A DNA stretch of 64,000 nt from positions 78,817 through 142,816 of the forward strand of contig JAFKHV010000008.1 in the NCBI GenBank assembly GCA_017306715.1. Reading direction: 5' to 3'. The notes below the pieces were generated by a model that was not told the origin of the DNA, did no database searches, and saw only the letters and a program-made list of their open reading frames with translations. Shown here one piece after another: positions 23,833 through 32,356 of this stretch. The position numbers were made by a program, and so were the translations under genes. The stretch is from Legionella sp. Lineage in GTDB: Bacteria > Pseudomonadota > Gammaproteobacteria > Legionellales > Legionellaceae. Within the stretch, counting starts at the first letter, position 1. Each line of letters starts with the position of its first letter.

Positions 23833-26398
23833 ATGGATTAAGGATAAAACAACCAATTTTTTGTCTTTAGTGGCTTCTTTTTTTGGGGTGGGATTTGCAC
23901 TGGAAGGTGATGCTAAAGCGCGCAAAAAAGCCCAAGAAGCATTGGTATTTGACAAAGCAGATTTAAAAGCGATTTTACCCTACCAATATCATCACGATGG
24001 TCTTTTTGAAAACAAACAGTCCTATGGATTTGGTTTTGAATTAGCGCCAGCAAGTGGTGCTGATAATTCGTTAATGCAGGCTTTAGCGGAGCTTCTTAAA
24101 AACAATCTGCCAGATCAGGTCGCCGCTCAATTTATGATGGTAAAGCATCCTTATATTGGCTCAATGCTTGATTGGGGATTTGAGCCTTATTTTGCGAAGG
24201 GCGGGGTTTTTAAAGCACTTGCTGAAAAAAGTCTCCAATACCACGCGAAAGCGGCTTATACGGGCTACAAAAACCAGGCCAATATTCCAGCGACGCTGTG
24301 TGATTTTAGGGTCTATGTGTTTTTTTCAACAAAGAAAACAGGACGAGCACAACACTTGATGACCTCCCTTGCTCAAAGCGTTGGTTCGGAGCTTAAAGTA
24401 ATGGGATTAAGCCCAATGCCTGTCGATAAAAAAATGCTGGCGAGCCTTGTCAGCGTCATAGTGACTCCTGAAAACAGCTTTTATTGGCCAAAAACAGATG
24501 AGTCCATAAATCAAGAAGGAGATTCTATTAGTAACCATTGTTTGAAAAAGAACGCCTCTTTAATGGTTTATGATGGTTGCATCGATGCAGAAACGTTTGA
24601 TGAACATGGACAGGAATATAAAAGCGTTCTGGTCAATTGCGGTATTAATAAATACCCAGAGCAATTTACTCTGTGGCAAACCCCCGACTTATTCTCCAAT
24701 ATCTACAAAGTCCAAAAAAATATTTCCTGCCCTTTTTTACTCTCTTTTACCATCATGGGTAAGAACCAGACCAAAATGGCAGGAACTGCAAAAACGAAAG
24801 CCTATAATCTTGCTAAAAGCAATAATGCCATTCAAAACTTCATTAATCCCTACCATCAAGACGAGCTTGCTGACTGGTCGTCTGTCTCTGAAGGATTAGC
24901 TAAAGATGAAATCAGCTTGTTTGAAACCTGTTATAACCTGATTTTATTTACGGACACTGCCAATAAAACAAAACACGTTGCGGAAGCGGTGAGTAATTAC
25001 CGTGACATGGGCTTTGAGCTTAAGGTAGCACAATGCACACAATGGTTACGGTTTTTAACCTCGCTGCCTTTTATGCCAAGTGAGGGCTTATGGAAAGGGC
25101 TTGAGGTATTGGGTGAGACACACAAACTAAGCAATACCAATGCAGCAGCGCACCTGCCAATCGTTGCTGATTTCAAAGGTTCAAGACAAGGGATTTTACT
25201 ACCGACTTACCGCAATCAAGTGGCTTTTTTAGATACTTTTGACGACAAAAGCTTCCCAATTTCCAATTACAACTACATCACGTGCGGCACCCCAGGCTCA
25301 GGGAAATCACATTTTGAGCAATACCGCATTATGAATTCGCTCGCTCGGGGCGAGCAGGTATTTATTATAGATGTTGGTGATTCTTATAAGAATTTATGTC
25401 AAGCCGTTGGCGGTGTTTATGTGAATGCAGCCAGTGTTGCCTTAAATCCGTTTACTTTGTTTGATTTTGAAGGATCGGTGGAAATTGATGGCTCAGAAGT
25501 GAAGAACCACATTCAAATTCGTGATTTGATGGCCATCATGGCCTCGCCTAATGAGCCTTTAGACAGTATTTCACTCGAATATTTGCTTAATGCAGTCCTT
25601 GAGGCCTGGGGTAAAAAGAAAAATAAGGCAAGTGTTGATGATGTAGTTTTGGCTTTAAAGGATATGGTGCAGTTTTATCCTGGAGATGGTCGCTTAATTG
25701 ATTTAACCACCCTTTTAAATAAATACACTAAAACGGGCATTTATGGTTCTATTTTTAATGGGGAGACGCCTAGTTTTCGTGATCAGGATTTAGTGGTGTT
25801 TGAGTTAGGCGGACTTGAAGAGCAAGACGAGCTTTTAAAGATTGTAATGTTTGTGATGATTGTGATCATTCAAGGCCAATTTTACCATACTTCTCGGAGT
25901 CGTTATAAGCGCTGCGTCATTGATGAGGCCTGGAGATTTTTAACAGAAGGGGACAGTCCTACTACTTCTAAATTTATTGTACAAGGCTTTCGTACCGCCC
26001 GAAAACATAATGGTGGCTTTGGGGTGTTAACTCAAACATTGGATGATTTGGTCGCTTCCGCCCAGGGGCGTGCGATTAAGTCGTGCTCCAGCATCAGCCA
26101 TATTTTTTTGCAAGGCGATTTAACCACCTATTTGTCACAATACCCTGATGAATTTAACGACCAGCAAGTTAAATTAATCAGCTCTTTTGGTGAGGCATCC
26201 AACCTTGGGTTTGCCTCCATGATGGTGAAGTACGGAAAGGGTTATACCTTTCATCGCTATTTTATCGATCCCTTTTCAAGAATTTTATTTTCAACTAAAG
26301 GCCATGAATTTGATGCCATTAAAAGACTTATTGATAAAGGTATTCCAGTCCTTGAAGCCGCCCAGATAGTGCTTGAGGAACAGGAGGCAAGAACATGA
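23825..26398 (+). CDS. traC: TraC (VirB4-like) assembly ATPase
   Basis: An 857-residue cytoplasmic ATPase of the VirB4 family. Walker A CGTPGSGKS at 487-495, Walker B YKRCVIDEAW at 694-703, and RTARKHNGGFGVLTQ after it. It powers pilus assembly and DNA transfer at the inner membrane. The length is close to F TraC (about 875). It overlaps traV by 8 bp and trbI by 4 bp. Confidence 0.95.
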   Translation: MHEWIKDKTTNFLSLVASFFGVGFALEGDAKARKKAQEALVFDKADLKAILPYQYHHDGLFENKQSYGFGFELAPASGADNSLMQALAELLKNNLPDQVAAQFMMVKHPYIGSMLDWGFEPYFAKGGVFKALAEKSLQYHAKAAYTGYKNQANIPATLCDFRVYVFFSTKKTGRAQHLMTSLAQSVGSELKVMGLSPMPVDKKMLASLVSVIVTPENSFYWPKTDESINQEGDSISNHCLKKNASLMVYDGCIDAETFDEHGQEYKSVLVNCGINKYPEQFTLWQTPDLFSNIYKVQKNISCPFLLSFTIMGKNQTKMAGTAKTKAYNLAKSNNAIQNFINPYHQDELADWSSVSEGLAKDEISLFETCYNLILFTDTANKTKHVAEAVSNYRDMGFELKVAQCTQWLRFLTSLPFMPSEGLWKGLEVLGETHKLSNTNAAAHLPIVADFKGSRQGILLPTYRNQVAFLDTFDDKSFPISNYNYITCGTPGSGKSHFEQYRIMNSLARGEQVFIIDVGDSYKNLCQAVGGVYVNAASVALNPFTLFDFEGSVEIDGSEVKNHIQIRDLMAIMASPNEPLDSISLEYLLNAVLEAWGKKKNKASVDDVVLALKDMVQFYPGDGRLIDLTTLLNKYTKTGIYGSIFNGETPSFRDQDLVVFELGGLEEQDELLKIVMFVMIVIIQGQFYHTSRSRYKRCVIDEAWRFLTEGDSPTTSKFIVQGFRTARKHNGGFGVLTQTLDDLVASAQGRAIKSCSSISHIFLQGDLTTYLSQYPDEFNDQQVKLISSFGEASNLGFASMMVKYGKGYTFHRYFIDPFSRILFSTKGHEFDAIKRLIDKGIPVLEAAQIVLEEQEART

Positions 26399-26817
26399 AA
26401 AGCCTTATCTGGTTCAACGCATTAATTAAGGTTTTATCACCCGTTAAACGAATACTTATAAGAAATAAAAGCCATCTAAATGGTTTAAACACCTTCCTTA
26501 TTTTGATGCTTGCCGTGGCCGTTGCAGGGCAAAAAAAAGCATTGGAACCGGTAGTTTTTAGCAAAGGTTTAGCCATCGCAACATTCGCCAAAGAACTCAA
26601 TGACAAAGGGGTGTCTGATGCACGTCAGCGACTTTTAGTTAATCGATTTGTACGTGCGTTGCCAAAAGCGTTAGCGCAGTACGCCAAAAAGCACCATGTG
26701 GTGGTTTTAACTGATAAAGAGGTAGTTGCAGGTGCCCCAAACATTACCCCTTATGTTTTAGCCTACATTGCGACCGAGATGGTTCAACAAAACCGAGGGA
26801 CTAAAAACCATGGCTAA
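26395..26817 (+). CDS. trbI: TrbI-like F-type transfer protein
   Basis: A 140-residue protein with one membrane segment near the N-terminus (FLILMLAVAVAGQ) and a periplasmic VFSKGLAIATFAKELNDKG, VNRFVRALPKALAQY region typical of F-type TrbI. In F, TrbI affects pilus outgrowth and retraction. Position between traC and traW agrees. It overlaps both neighbours. Confidence 0.8.
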   Translation: MKSLIWFNALIKVLSPVKRILIRNKSHLNGLNTFLILMLAVAVAGQKKALEPVVFSKGLAIATFAKELNDKGVSDARQRLLVNRFVRALPKALAQYAKKHHVVVLTDKEVVAGAPNITPYVLAYIATEMVQQNRGTKNHG

Positions 26818-27421
26818 TTGGATGGTCTTAATTTTAATGGCGGTTTTTACACACGCAGGCTTTGCTCAAACGTTTGTGCATGGCTCTGTCTGGCCGGTTT
26901 TAGAACGAAATATGGCAGAGCTGTTACAGGAACGTGCGGCACAGCTAAACACCAAGGATATTCAAGACCAATGGCAACACCGTGCAAAGCAGTATTCAGA
27001 CAGACCAGGTGTCGTAGCACTGCCCAGGGCGTTGAAGTCCAGTCGCCATGAGTATGCCCCTATAGCCCATGCTTATCAGGATATTAAAGACAATGAAGGA
27101 CACCTTATAGCACAAGCGGGTACCAGCATTAATGTGCTAGCTCGTATGCCTTTTTACCAACCACAGCTCTATTTTTTTAATGCAGATGACAAGGCACAAA
27201 TGATTTATGCACAACACATCAAAGTCACATCCAATACCAAGTTGATTTTGGTTGCAGGAAGCATTGGAGATGCCCAAAAAGCACTAAACCAAAAAGTCTA
27301 TTTTGACCAAGGGGGAAAGCTTTCATCAACCTTTGGCATTAAACAGGTTCCAGCTCATGTGTATCGTCAGGGCGATGTATTGCAGGTTCATGAAATTAAA
27401 ATCAAAGGAGGGCGCGCATGA
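26810..27421 (+). CDS. traW: TraW pilus assembly protein
   Basis: A 203-residue exported protein, started at ATG 26810 (overlapping the trbI stop). Signal peptide WMVLILMAVFTHAGFAQ, then the TraW domain (VHGSVWPVLERNMAELL, YFDQGGKLSSTFGIKQVPA). It acts in the periplasm with TraU and TrbC in pilus assembly. Confidence 0.9.
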   Translation: MANWMVLILMAVFTHAGFAQTFVHGSVWPVLERNMAELLQERAAQLNTKDIQDQWQHRAKQYSDRPGVVALPRALKSSRHEYAPIAHAYQDIKDNEGHLIAQAGTSINVLARMPFYQPQLYFFNADDKAQMIYAQHIKVTSNTKLILVAGSIGDAQKALNQKVYFDQGGKLSSTFGIKQVPAHVYRQGDVLQVHEIKIKGGRA

Positions 27422-28386
27422 ACGCTAAAATAGTTTTTGCTTTTTTAATAGTGTTCGCAACGGGATGCTTTGGAGCACAATGCCAGGGTCATTTTGTTAA
27501 TCCAGTTAAAGACATCTGCTGGAAATGCTTATTTCCCTTATCTATTGGTCACAACCGGATAGTAAAGAGCGCGAATGGTTTATACGATCCTGATAATCCT
27601 AAAAGTATTATTAATCGATGTGGTTCACGCATTGGGATGCAGATTGGTTATTGGGAGCCTTTTGCTCTGGTTGATGTCACGGACACCCCTTATTGCATGG
27701 TGAATTTAGGCGGATTCAAGCTATCAAAAAGTTTAAGACAAGGCGGTCGTCTACAAACAGGTAATGCGACTCGACAAGGATTTTACCACGTGCACTGGTA
27801 TAAATATCCTTTAATGCACTGGCTTAATCTTTTAATGGACTTAGGGTGTCAGGAAGGTGGTGATTTGGACGTCATGTGGATGACGGAGTTAGATCCTTCC
27901 TGGGAAGATTCATCACTTGCCATGATATCTCATCCCGATGCAGCCCTTTTTGCCAATCCCGTGGCACAGATAGCCTGTGCCGCAGACAGCAGTTCATCAA
28001 GCACCTTAAAAAGACCACTTGATAATTTATTTTGGTGTGCTGGAAGTCAGGGAAGTCATTACCCATTAACAGGACACATCACATCACCTCAATCGCCTGT
28101 GCAAATGGCTTTTTTGTTAGCCCAGCGCCTTAATTTCAAATTGCACCGCTTTTTTATGATTACAGACAGTGTGGGTGTTGATGGCAAGACGTGTAGGCCA
28201 ATCAATTATCCGGTCACGCCTAAATCACGTTATCGCTACGAACTCGTGAATCAAGTTGCTGATGGCACGCATTGTTACCCCTCTGGCTATTCTTCTTTGC
28301 TCTTGGAAACCGGAAAAATCAAGCCTCACCAGATGGATCAATATGGGTTTTTGGTGTGGCGAAAACGCAACTGCACATTTTTATAA
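27418..28386 (+). CDS. traU: TraU mating-pair and DNA transfer protein
   Basis: A 322-residue exported, Cys-rich protein (16 or so cysteines, expected to form periplasmic disulfides). CWKCLFPLSIG near the N-terminus and YWEPFALVDVTDTPYCMVNL are characteristic of TraU. Needed for DNA transfer more than for pilus growth in F. It overlaps traW by 4 bp. Confidence 0.94.
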   Translation: MNAKIVFAFLIVFATGCFGAQCQGHFVNPVKDICWKCLFPLSIGHNRIVKSANGLYDPDNPKSIINRCGSRIGMQIGYWEPFALVDVTDTPYCMVNLGGFKLSKSLRQGGRLQTGNATRQGFYHVHWYKYPLMHWLNLLMDLGCQEGGDLDVMWMTELDPSWEDSSLAMISHPDAALFANPVAQIACAADSSSSSTLKRPLDNLFWCAGSQGSHYPLTGHITSPQSPVQMAFLLAQRLNFKLHRFFMITDSVGVDGKTCRPINYPVTPKSRYRYELVNQVADGTHCYPSGYSSLLLETGKIKPHQMDQYGFLVWRKRNCTFL

Positions 28387-28398
28387 AGGGACAATGAC

Positions 28399-28782
28399 AT
28401 GTTTAAAAAGACACTGATGATTTTGGCTTTTGCTTTAGCTCAAAGTGCATTTAGCTTCACCACATCAGTTTTTGTGAGCTTTTCTATGCCAAATGACTTA
28501 TTGGAAGCGGTATTTAAAGATGCATCAAATCATGAAATTCCTGTGTATCTCAAAGGATTAATTGAAGATGATATGAGAAAAACCTTATCACGAATTTTTG
28601 AATATTCTCAAAAATACCCCAACCTTTCGGTTCAAATTGATCCCTTTGCCTTTGAACAATACGGCATTGATCGAGTTCCAGCTTTGGTTGTTGCGAAGGG
28701 AAATCAATTTGATGTTTTGTATGGCAATGTAACGATTGATGACGGGTTGTTATGGCTTAAACGTAAAGGGGATGTGCGATGA
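28399..28782 (+). CDS. trbC: TrbC F-type pilin assembly protein (short)
   Basis: A 127-residue exported protein (signal to about Ser19). FVSFSMPNDLLEAVFKDA and IDPFAFEQYGIDRVPALVV are the conserved core of F-type TrbC with its thioredoxin-like fold. F TrbC is about 210 residues; here the N-terminal part is absent. It works with TraW. Confidence 0.87.
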   Translation: MFKKTLMILAFALAQSAFSFTTSVFVSFSMPNDLLEAVFKDASNHEIPVYLKGLIEDDMRKTLSRIFEYSQKYPNLSVQIDPFAFEQYGIDRVPALVVAKGNQFDVLYGNVTIDDGLLWLKRKGDVR

Positions 28783-29774
28783 ACACTGCGCCATTATCCA
28801 TCCTGCTCCTGTCCCTGTGCTTCAATTCAGCCTTCGCTGACTCCTACTTCGATGAAGTGCAAAACGCACTAAACCAATTACAAGAGTCAAAGAACATCTT
28901 GGGTGAATTTGATATTAAAACTCTGCCTAACTTTGATGCAAATCCTAAAGAGCAGTCCCATAAGCCCTCACAAAAGGGAGAGCTTGAACAAAAAGGCAAG
29001 CAATTTATCTCGCAAGACCAGGAAGGGAAGTACTTAGGCGCTCTTGCTGATGCCAATAAAGAAACACAACTTGATAAGGAACATAAAGACAAAGGACGTA
29101 ACGATTTAGAAAACACCCTGAATGATGAGATTGCTTGCCAGGATGGCTCTTGTATTGCAACGCCTGCCGATGAAAGTCATGATTTTTCCGAAGGAGCAGT
29201 TCAGATGGGCGCTCTAAACGGGGTTGCCGAAGAAGTTCGAGACAATCAAGCGTCACAAGGTGTAGCGGCTATTTTTAAAGCAACCAACATCACCTGTCGT
29301 GTGGTGTATAAAACCAATCGGTTTAATTTTTGTAATCAAAACCATGACGGCTGGGGTACCAGTCAGGCTGAAAAAGAATTACACAAAGCGCAACGTGAGA
29401 GACGTGCGATTATCGCCTATCCTGACACCTATTGCTCTGAATTTAAAAAAATCTTAGGCCATAGAACATGCGTTCAAAAACGTCAATCCTGGTGTGTGTT
29501 TCAATCCAGGCTTGCTTACTTGATTCAAGTAGAAGCAAGAAGACAGTTAGGCATTAATTTCGGGTTTGTTGGCGGTGAGGCTAATTATGCGGATTGCAGG
29601 GGCTTAACCCCTAATGAAGTGTCTGCAATTCAATTTGATACGCCTCAAATGCAGCAAGCACTTAATGAACTAGCACAAGTGTTCGAAAATAAGAAACGTC
29701 TTCCAGAACAAACCCAAGTCACCAGTCGTGCAGAAGAACAGGTTAAGGCACAGCAAGGAGGGGGTTATGAGTAA
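28779..29774 (+). CDS. traN: TraN-like mating-pair stabilisation protein (short)
   Basis: A 331-residue exported protein with signal peptide (ILLLSLCFNSAFA). The Cys-rich C-terminal half (CSEFKKILGHRTCVQKRQSW, FQSRLAYLIQVEARRQLGI, DCRGLTPNEVSAIQFD) is the conserved TraN end. F TraN is about 600 residues, and the large extracellular recognition part is lacking here, replaced by a charged N-terminal region. Receptor specificity in the recipient may therefore differ from F. Confidence 0.85.
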   Translation: MNTAPLSILLLSLCFNSAFADSYFDEVQNALNQLQESKNILGEFDIKTLPNFDANPKEQSHKPSQKGELEQKGKQFISQDQEGKYLGALADANKETQLDKEHKDKGRNDLENTLNDEIACQDGSCIATPADESHDFSEGAVQMGALNGVAEEVRDNQASQGVAAIFKATNITCRVVYKTNRFNFCNQNHDGWGTSQAEKELHKAQRERRAIIAYPDTYCSEFKKILGHRTCVQKRQSWCVFQSRLAYLIQVEARRQLGINFGFVGGEANYADCRGLTPNEVSAIQFDTPQMQQALNELAQVFENKKRLPEQTQVTSRAEEQVKAQQGGGYE

Positions 29775-30561
29775 AAATAAGCTCTTGTTGTTCGTCCAAA
29801 TCCTGATGCTTAGTGTATTTATGGGGCAGGGGAGTTCAAATGCTGCTAAACCAACTCCAAAAAAAGGATACCTCTGGTATAACCTGCCCAAAGTTGAACA
29901 ACCGCTTAAAAAGGCAAGAGCAATTCCCTTTTCTAAATTATCGTATCAGGAGCGCAATAAAGTACTGCATTATTTCACGATGGAATCGCTGCATAAAGCA
30001 AGACAGACTCATGATGTTAAAGACATGGAAGTGTTTTTAAGCTTCCAACGCTACTGGCTCAATGAAGCAAGCATCTTTCAACATAATTTCCAGTATGCGC
30101 TGCTGCGATCACCTGAGCTTGACTCAACGGTTAAAAACCCAACCTCAGCCATTGGCACAAGCCTTAATGAGCAGCAAAAGGGACTGAACCGCCAAAAAGC
30201 AATTTCAGAGTTAACCCAGCATTATGGGCTGATGTTTTTCTATAAAGGAGCCTCGCCGTATTCAGAAAAACAAGCCTTGGTGTTGAAAGACTTTGCTCAA
30301 CGTTACCGATTTAAATACATCCCCGTGAGTGTTGATGGGGTAGTGCTTGATAGCATGCCCAATTCCAGGCGCGATAGCGGTCAAGCCAAACGCCTTCATG
30401 TAGAAGTCTATCCTGCGCTGATTTTAGTTGAGCCAAAAACCGGACAAACCATGCCTGTTGCCCATGGATTTCTTACTCAGGATTATTTAACTGAAAATTT
30501 CGAAATTATTGCCAAAGAGCTTACTCGAAGAAAACTTGGAGAAGGAGTGTTATATGAATAA
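29767..30561 (+). CDS. traF: TraF pilus assembly protein (thioredoxin fold)
   Basis: A 264-residue exported protein, started at ATG 29767 overlapping traN. YGLMFFYKGASPYSEKQALV and YKYIPVSVDG-type segment, then VEVYPALILVEPKTG are characteristic TraF. It has a thioredoxin-like fold but no CXXC, so it is not a redox enzyme itself. It overlaps the trbB-like gene. Confidence 0.9.
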   Translation: MSKNKLLLFVQILMLSVFMGQGSSNAAKPTPKKGYLWYNLPKVEQPLKKARAIPFSKLSYQERNKVLHYFTMESLHKARQTHDVKDMEVFLSFQRYWLNEASIFQHNFQYALLRSPELDSTVKNPTSAIGTSLNEQQKGLNRQKAISELTQHYGLMFFYKGASPYSEKQALVLKDFAQRYRFKYIPVSVDGVVLDSMPNSRRDSGQAKRLHVEVYPALILVEPKTGQTMPVAHGFLTQDYLTENFEIIAKELTRRKLGEGVLYE

Positions 30562-30976
30562 GGTTTTAAGTCTTGTATTGCTGTGTGTAAGCCTCAACAC
30601 GATGGCAGGACAGAACTCATTTTGGCGCACCCATACCCTCGTGATGATTTATGCGAGCACTTGCCCCCATTGTCACCACCAGGCCGAAGTGTTAGCGCCA
30701 TTGGTACAATCAGAGAACATCGCTCATCAACTGTTTAGCTTAGACAATCAGCCATTGCCTCAATTTAAACAGTTTAGTCTTGCCCCAAGTGGCTTATTAC
30801 AGGCCGCTTATCCTGATGGCAAGGTGTCCTACCCTGCTCTTTTTATTGTAGCCAATCATTCTTTGAAACTTTATCCACTCTCTTATGGCTTTTTAGACTC
30901 TTATGAGCTGAACAATCGACTTCTGGGGTTAAAGGAAAAAATTACTCAATATGAGGCCAACACTTATGAATCTTAA
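30554..30976 (+). CDS. trbB: TrbB-like thiol-disulfide protein
   Basis: A 140-residue exported protein with thioredoxin-type active site CPHC (Cys37, Cys40) in MIYASTCPHCHHQAE. Likely a disulfide isomerase for the many cysteines of TraU, TraN and TraH. Start at ATG 30554 overlapping the traF stop, preceded by GAAGGAG. It overlaps traH. Confidence 0.86.
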   Translation: MNKVLSLVLLCVSLNTMAGQNSFWRTHTLVMIYASTCPHCHHQAEVLAPLVQSENIAHQLFSLDNQPLPQFKQFSLAPSGLLQAAYPDGKVSYPALFIVANHSLKLYPLSYGFLDSYELNNRLLGLKEKITQYEANTYES

Positions 30977-32354
30977 TAAATTATTGACCGCAGGGCTATG
31001 CTTAAGCCTTGCCCTGGCGCATCAGGCTTATAGTGATGTAGGTCATGATTTGGATAATTTTTTTGATGGAATTGGTTTTTCAAGCAATACCACATCCCCT
31101 GGTGCTTATGAATCCCAAGCCGCAGGCTCTTATGGCAGTGGCTCCTTAGTGGCGAGGAATCAGGTTCGGCAATTTCAATTAATCCAACTGGATTTGCCAA
31201 GCTACAAAGCAGGGTGTTCTGGTATTGATTTATACACAGGAAGCATCTCTTTTTTAAAGGGGGATAGATTAAAGGAACTGGGTAAAGCGGTGATGTCTAA
31301 TTCGGCAGCCTATGCCTTTGATGTGGCACTGGCCACCACCATTCCTGAGTTAAAACAAATTAAAGACAACCTCCAGGATTTAGAGCAAAAGGTCAATCAG
31401 GCCAATATCAATACCTGCGTTACGTCACAAAATCTAGTGGGAGGTCTTTGGCCTAAAACCCAGGCAAGCCAGGAAAAGATTTGTCACGATCAAGGCACCA
31501 TGGGCAATGAGGGGATGTTCTCTGATTATGTAACGGCTCGCATGGGGTGCTCAGGTAAGGGCAAAAATGGGGATGAGTACGCACAGGCCATGGAAAGAGC
31601 GAAACAAGATCCTAAAAGAAAAAATCAGGTGATGTTGGGTAAAAATTTAGTATGGTCATTACTCAAAGCCAAATCGTCACTAGGTGGTGATAGAGAACTT
31701 TCAGAACTGGTGATGTCCTTAACGGGGACTATCATTATTGACAAAGAGGGGCATGTGTTTGATGTCCCTTCTTTAGCGAACAATAAAAATGTCATTCAAG
31801 CGCTCTTAGGTCGTGATGATGGAAGTGAGGTGCGAGCCAAGATTTGGGAGTGCGCTAAATCTGATTTGGAGTGCATGTCGGTTCATGAAGGGGTGTTAGC
31901 TGTTTCTGCTCAAAAAAGTCTAAAGGCGCGGATAAGTAAGCTTGTTACTGGCATTTACCACAACATAAAAACTGATAATCCCTTGACCGTCGAGCAGAAT
32001 AACTTAATAAGCATGAGCCATGTTCCCGTGTTTAAGTTTTTAACCGTGCTTGCCTCAACTGAATATGGGGTGAATGCCATTGATTTATCGGATTACTCAA
32101 GTCTCATATCCCACGACTTATTAACCCAGTATTTGAATGAGCTTTTAGAAGAAGCTCATGGGGTCACGGCTAATAGTGAACTGACCGAAGCCATGATTGA
32201 AACTTTGGAAAAAAGAGTGAAGGCAGCGCAGCAATCGATTGCCAAGATAACTCCAGAGGTGGGTCATAAATTGGATGAAAAACTAAAACTAATACAGCGC
32301 ATTGCCATGATTGAAAAGCAAATTGCCGTAGCCCAACAAACGAGTATGGAGTAA
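30966..32354 (+). CDS. traH: TraH pilus assembly protein
   Basis: A 462-residue exported protein, started at ATG 30966. Conserved TraH features: PGAYESQAAGSYGSGSLVAR, CSGIDLYTGSISFL and a coiled-coil end. It forms part of the periplasmic/outer-membrane pilus complex. TraG follows after 2 bp. Confidence 0.94.
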   Translation: MNLNKLLTAGLCLSLALAHQAYSDVGHDLDNFFDGIGFSSNTTSPGAYESQAAGSYGSGSLVARNQVRQFQLIQLDLPSYKAGCSGIDLYTGSISFLKGDRLKELGKAVMSNSAAYAFDVALATTIPELKQIKDNLQDLEQKVNQANINTCVTSQNLVGGLWPKTQASQEKICHDQGTMGNEGMFSDYVTARMGCSGKGKNGDEYAQAMERAKQDPKRKNQVMLGKNLVWSLLKAKSSLGGDRELSELVMSLTGTIIIDKEGHVFDVPSLANNKNVIQALLGRDDGSEVRAKIWECAKSDLECMSVHEGVLAVSAQKSLKARISKLVTGIYHNIKTDNPLTVEQNNLISMSHVPVFKFLTVLASTEYGVNAIDLSDYSSLISHDLLTQYLNELLEEAHGVTANSELTEAMIETLEKRVKAAQQSIAKITPEVGHKLDEKLKLIQRIAMIEKQIAVAQQTSME

Positions 32355-32356
32355 AG

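Noticed and set aside
30554..30976. DsbC-type chromosomal disulfide isomerase
   Set aside because: It is embedded by overlaps between traF and traH and is small, so a TrbB-type transfer protein is a better name.
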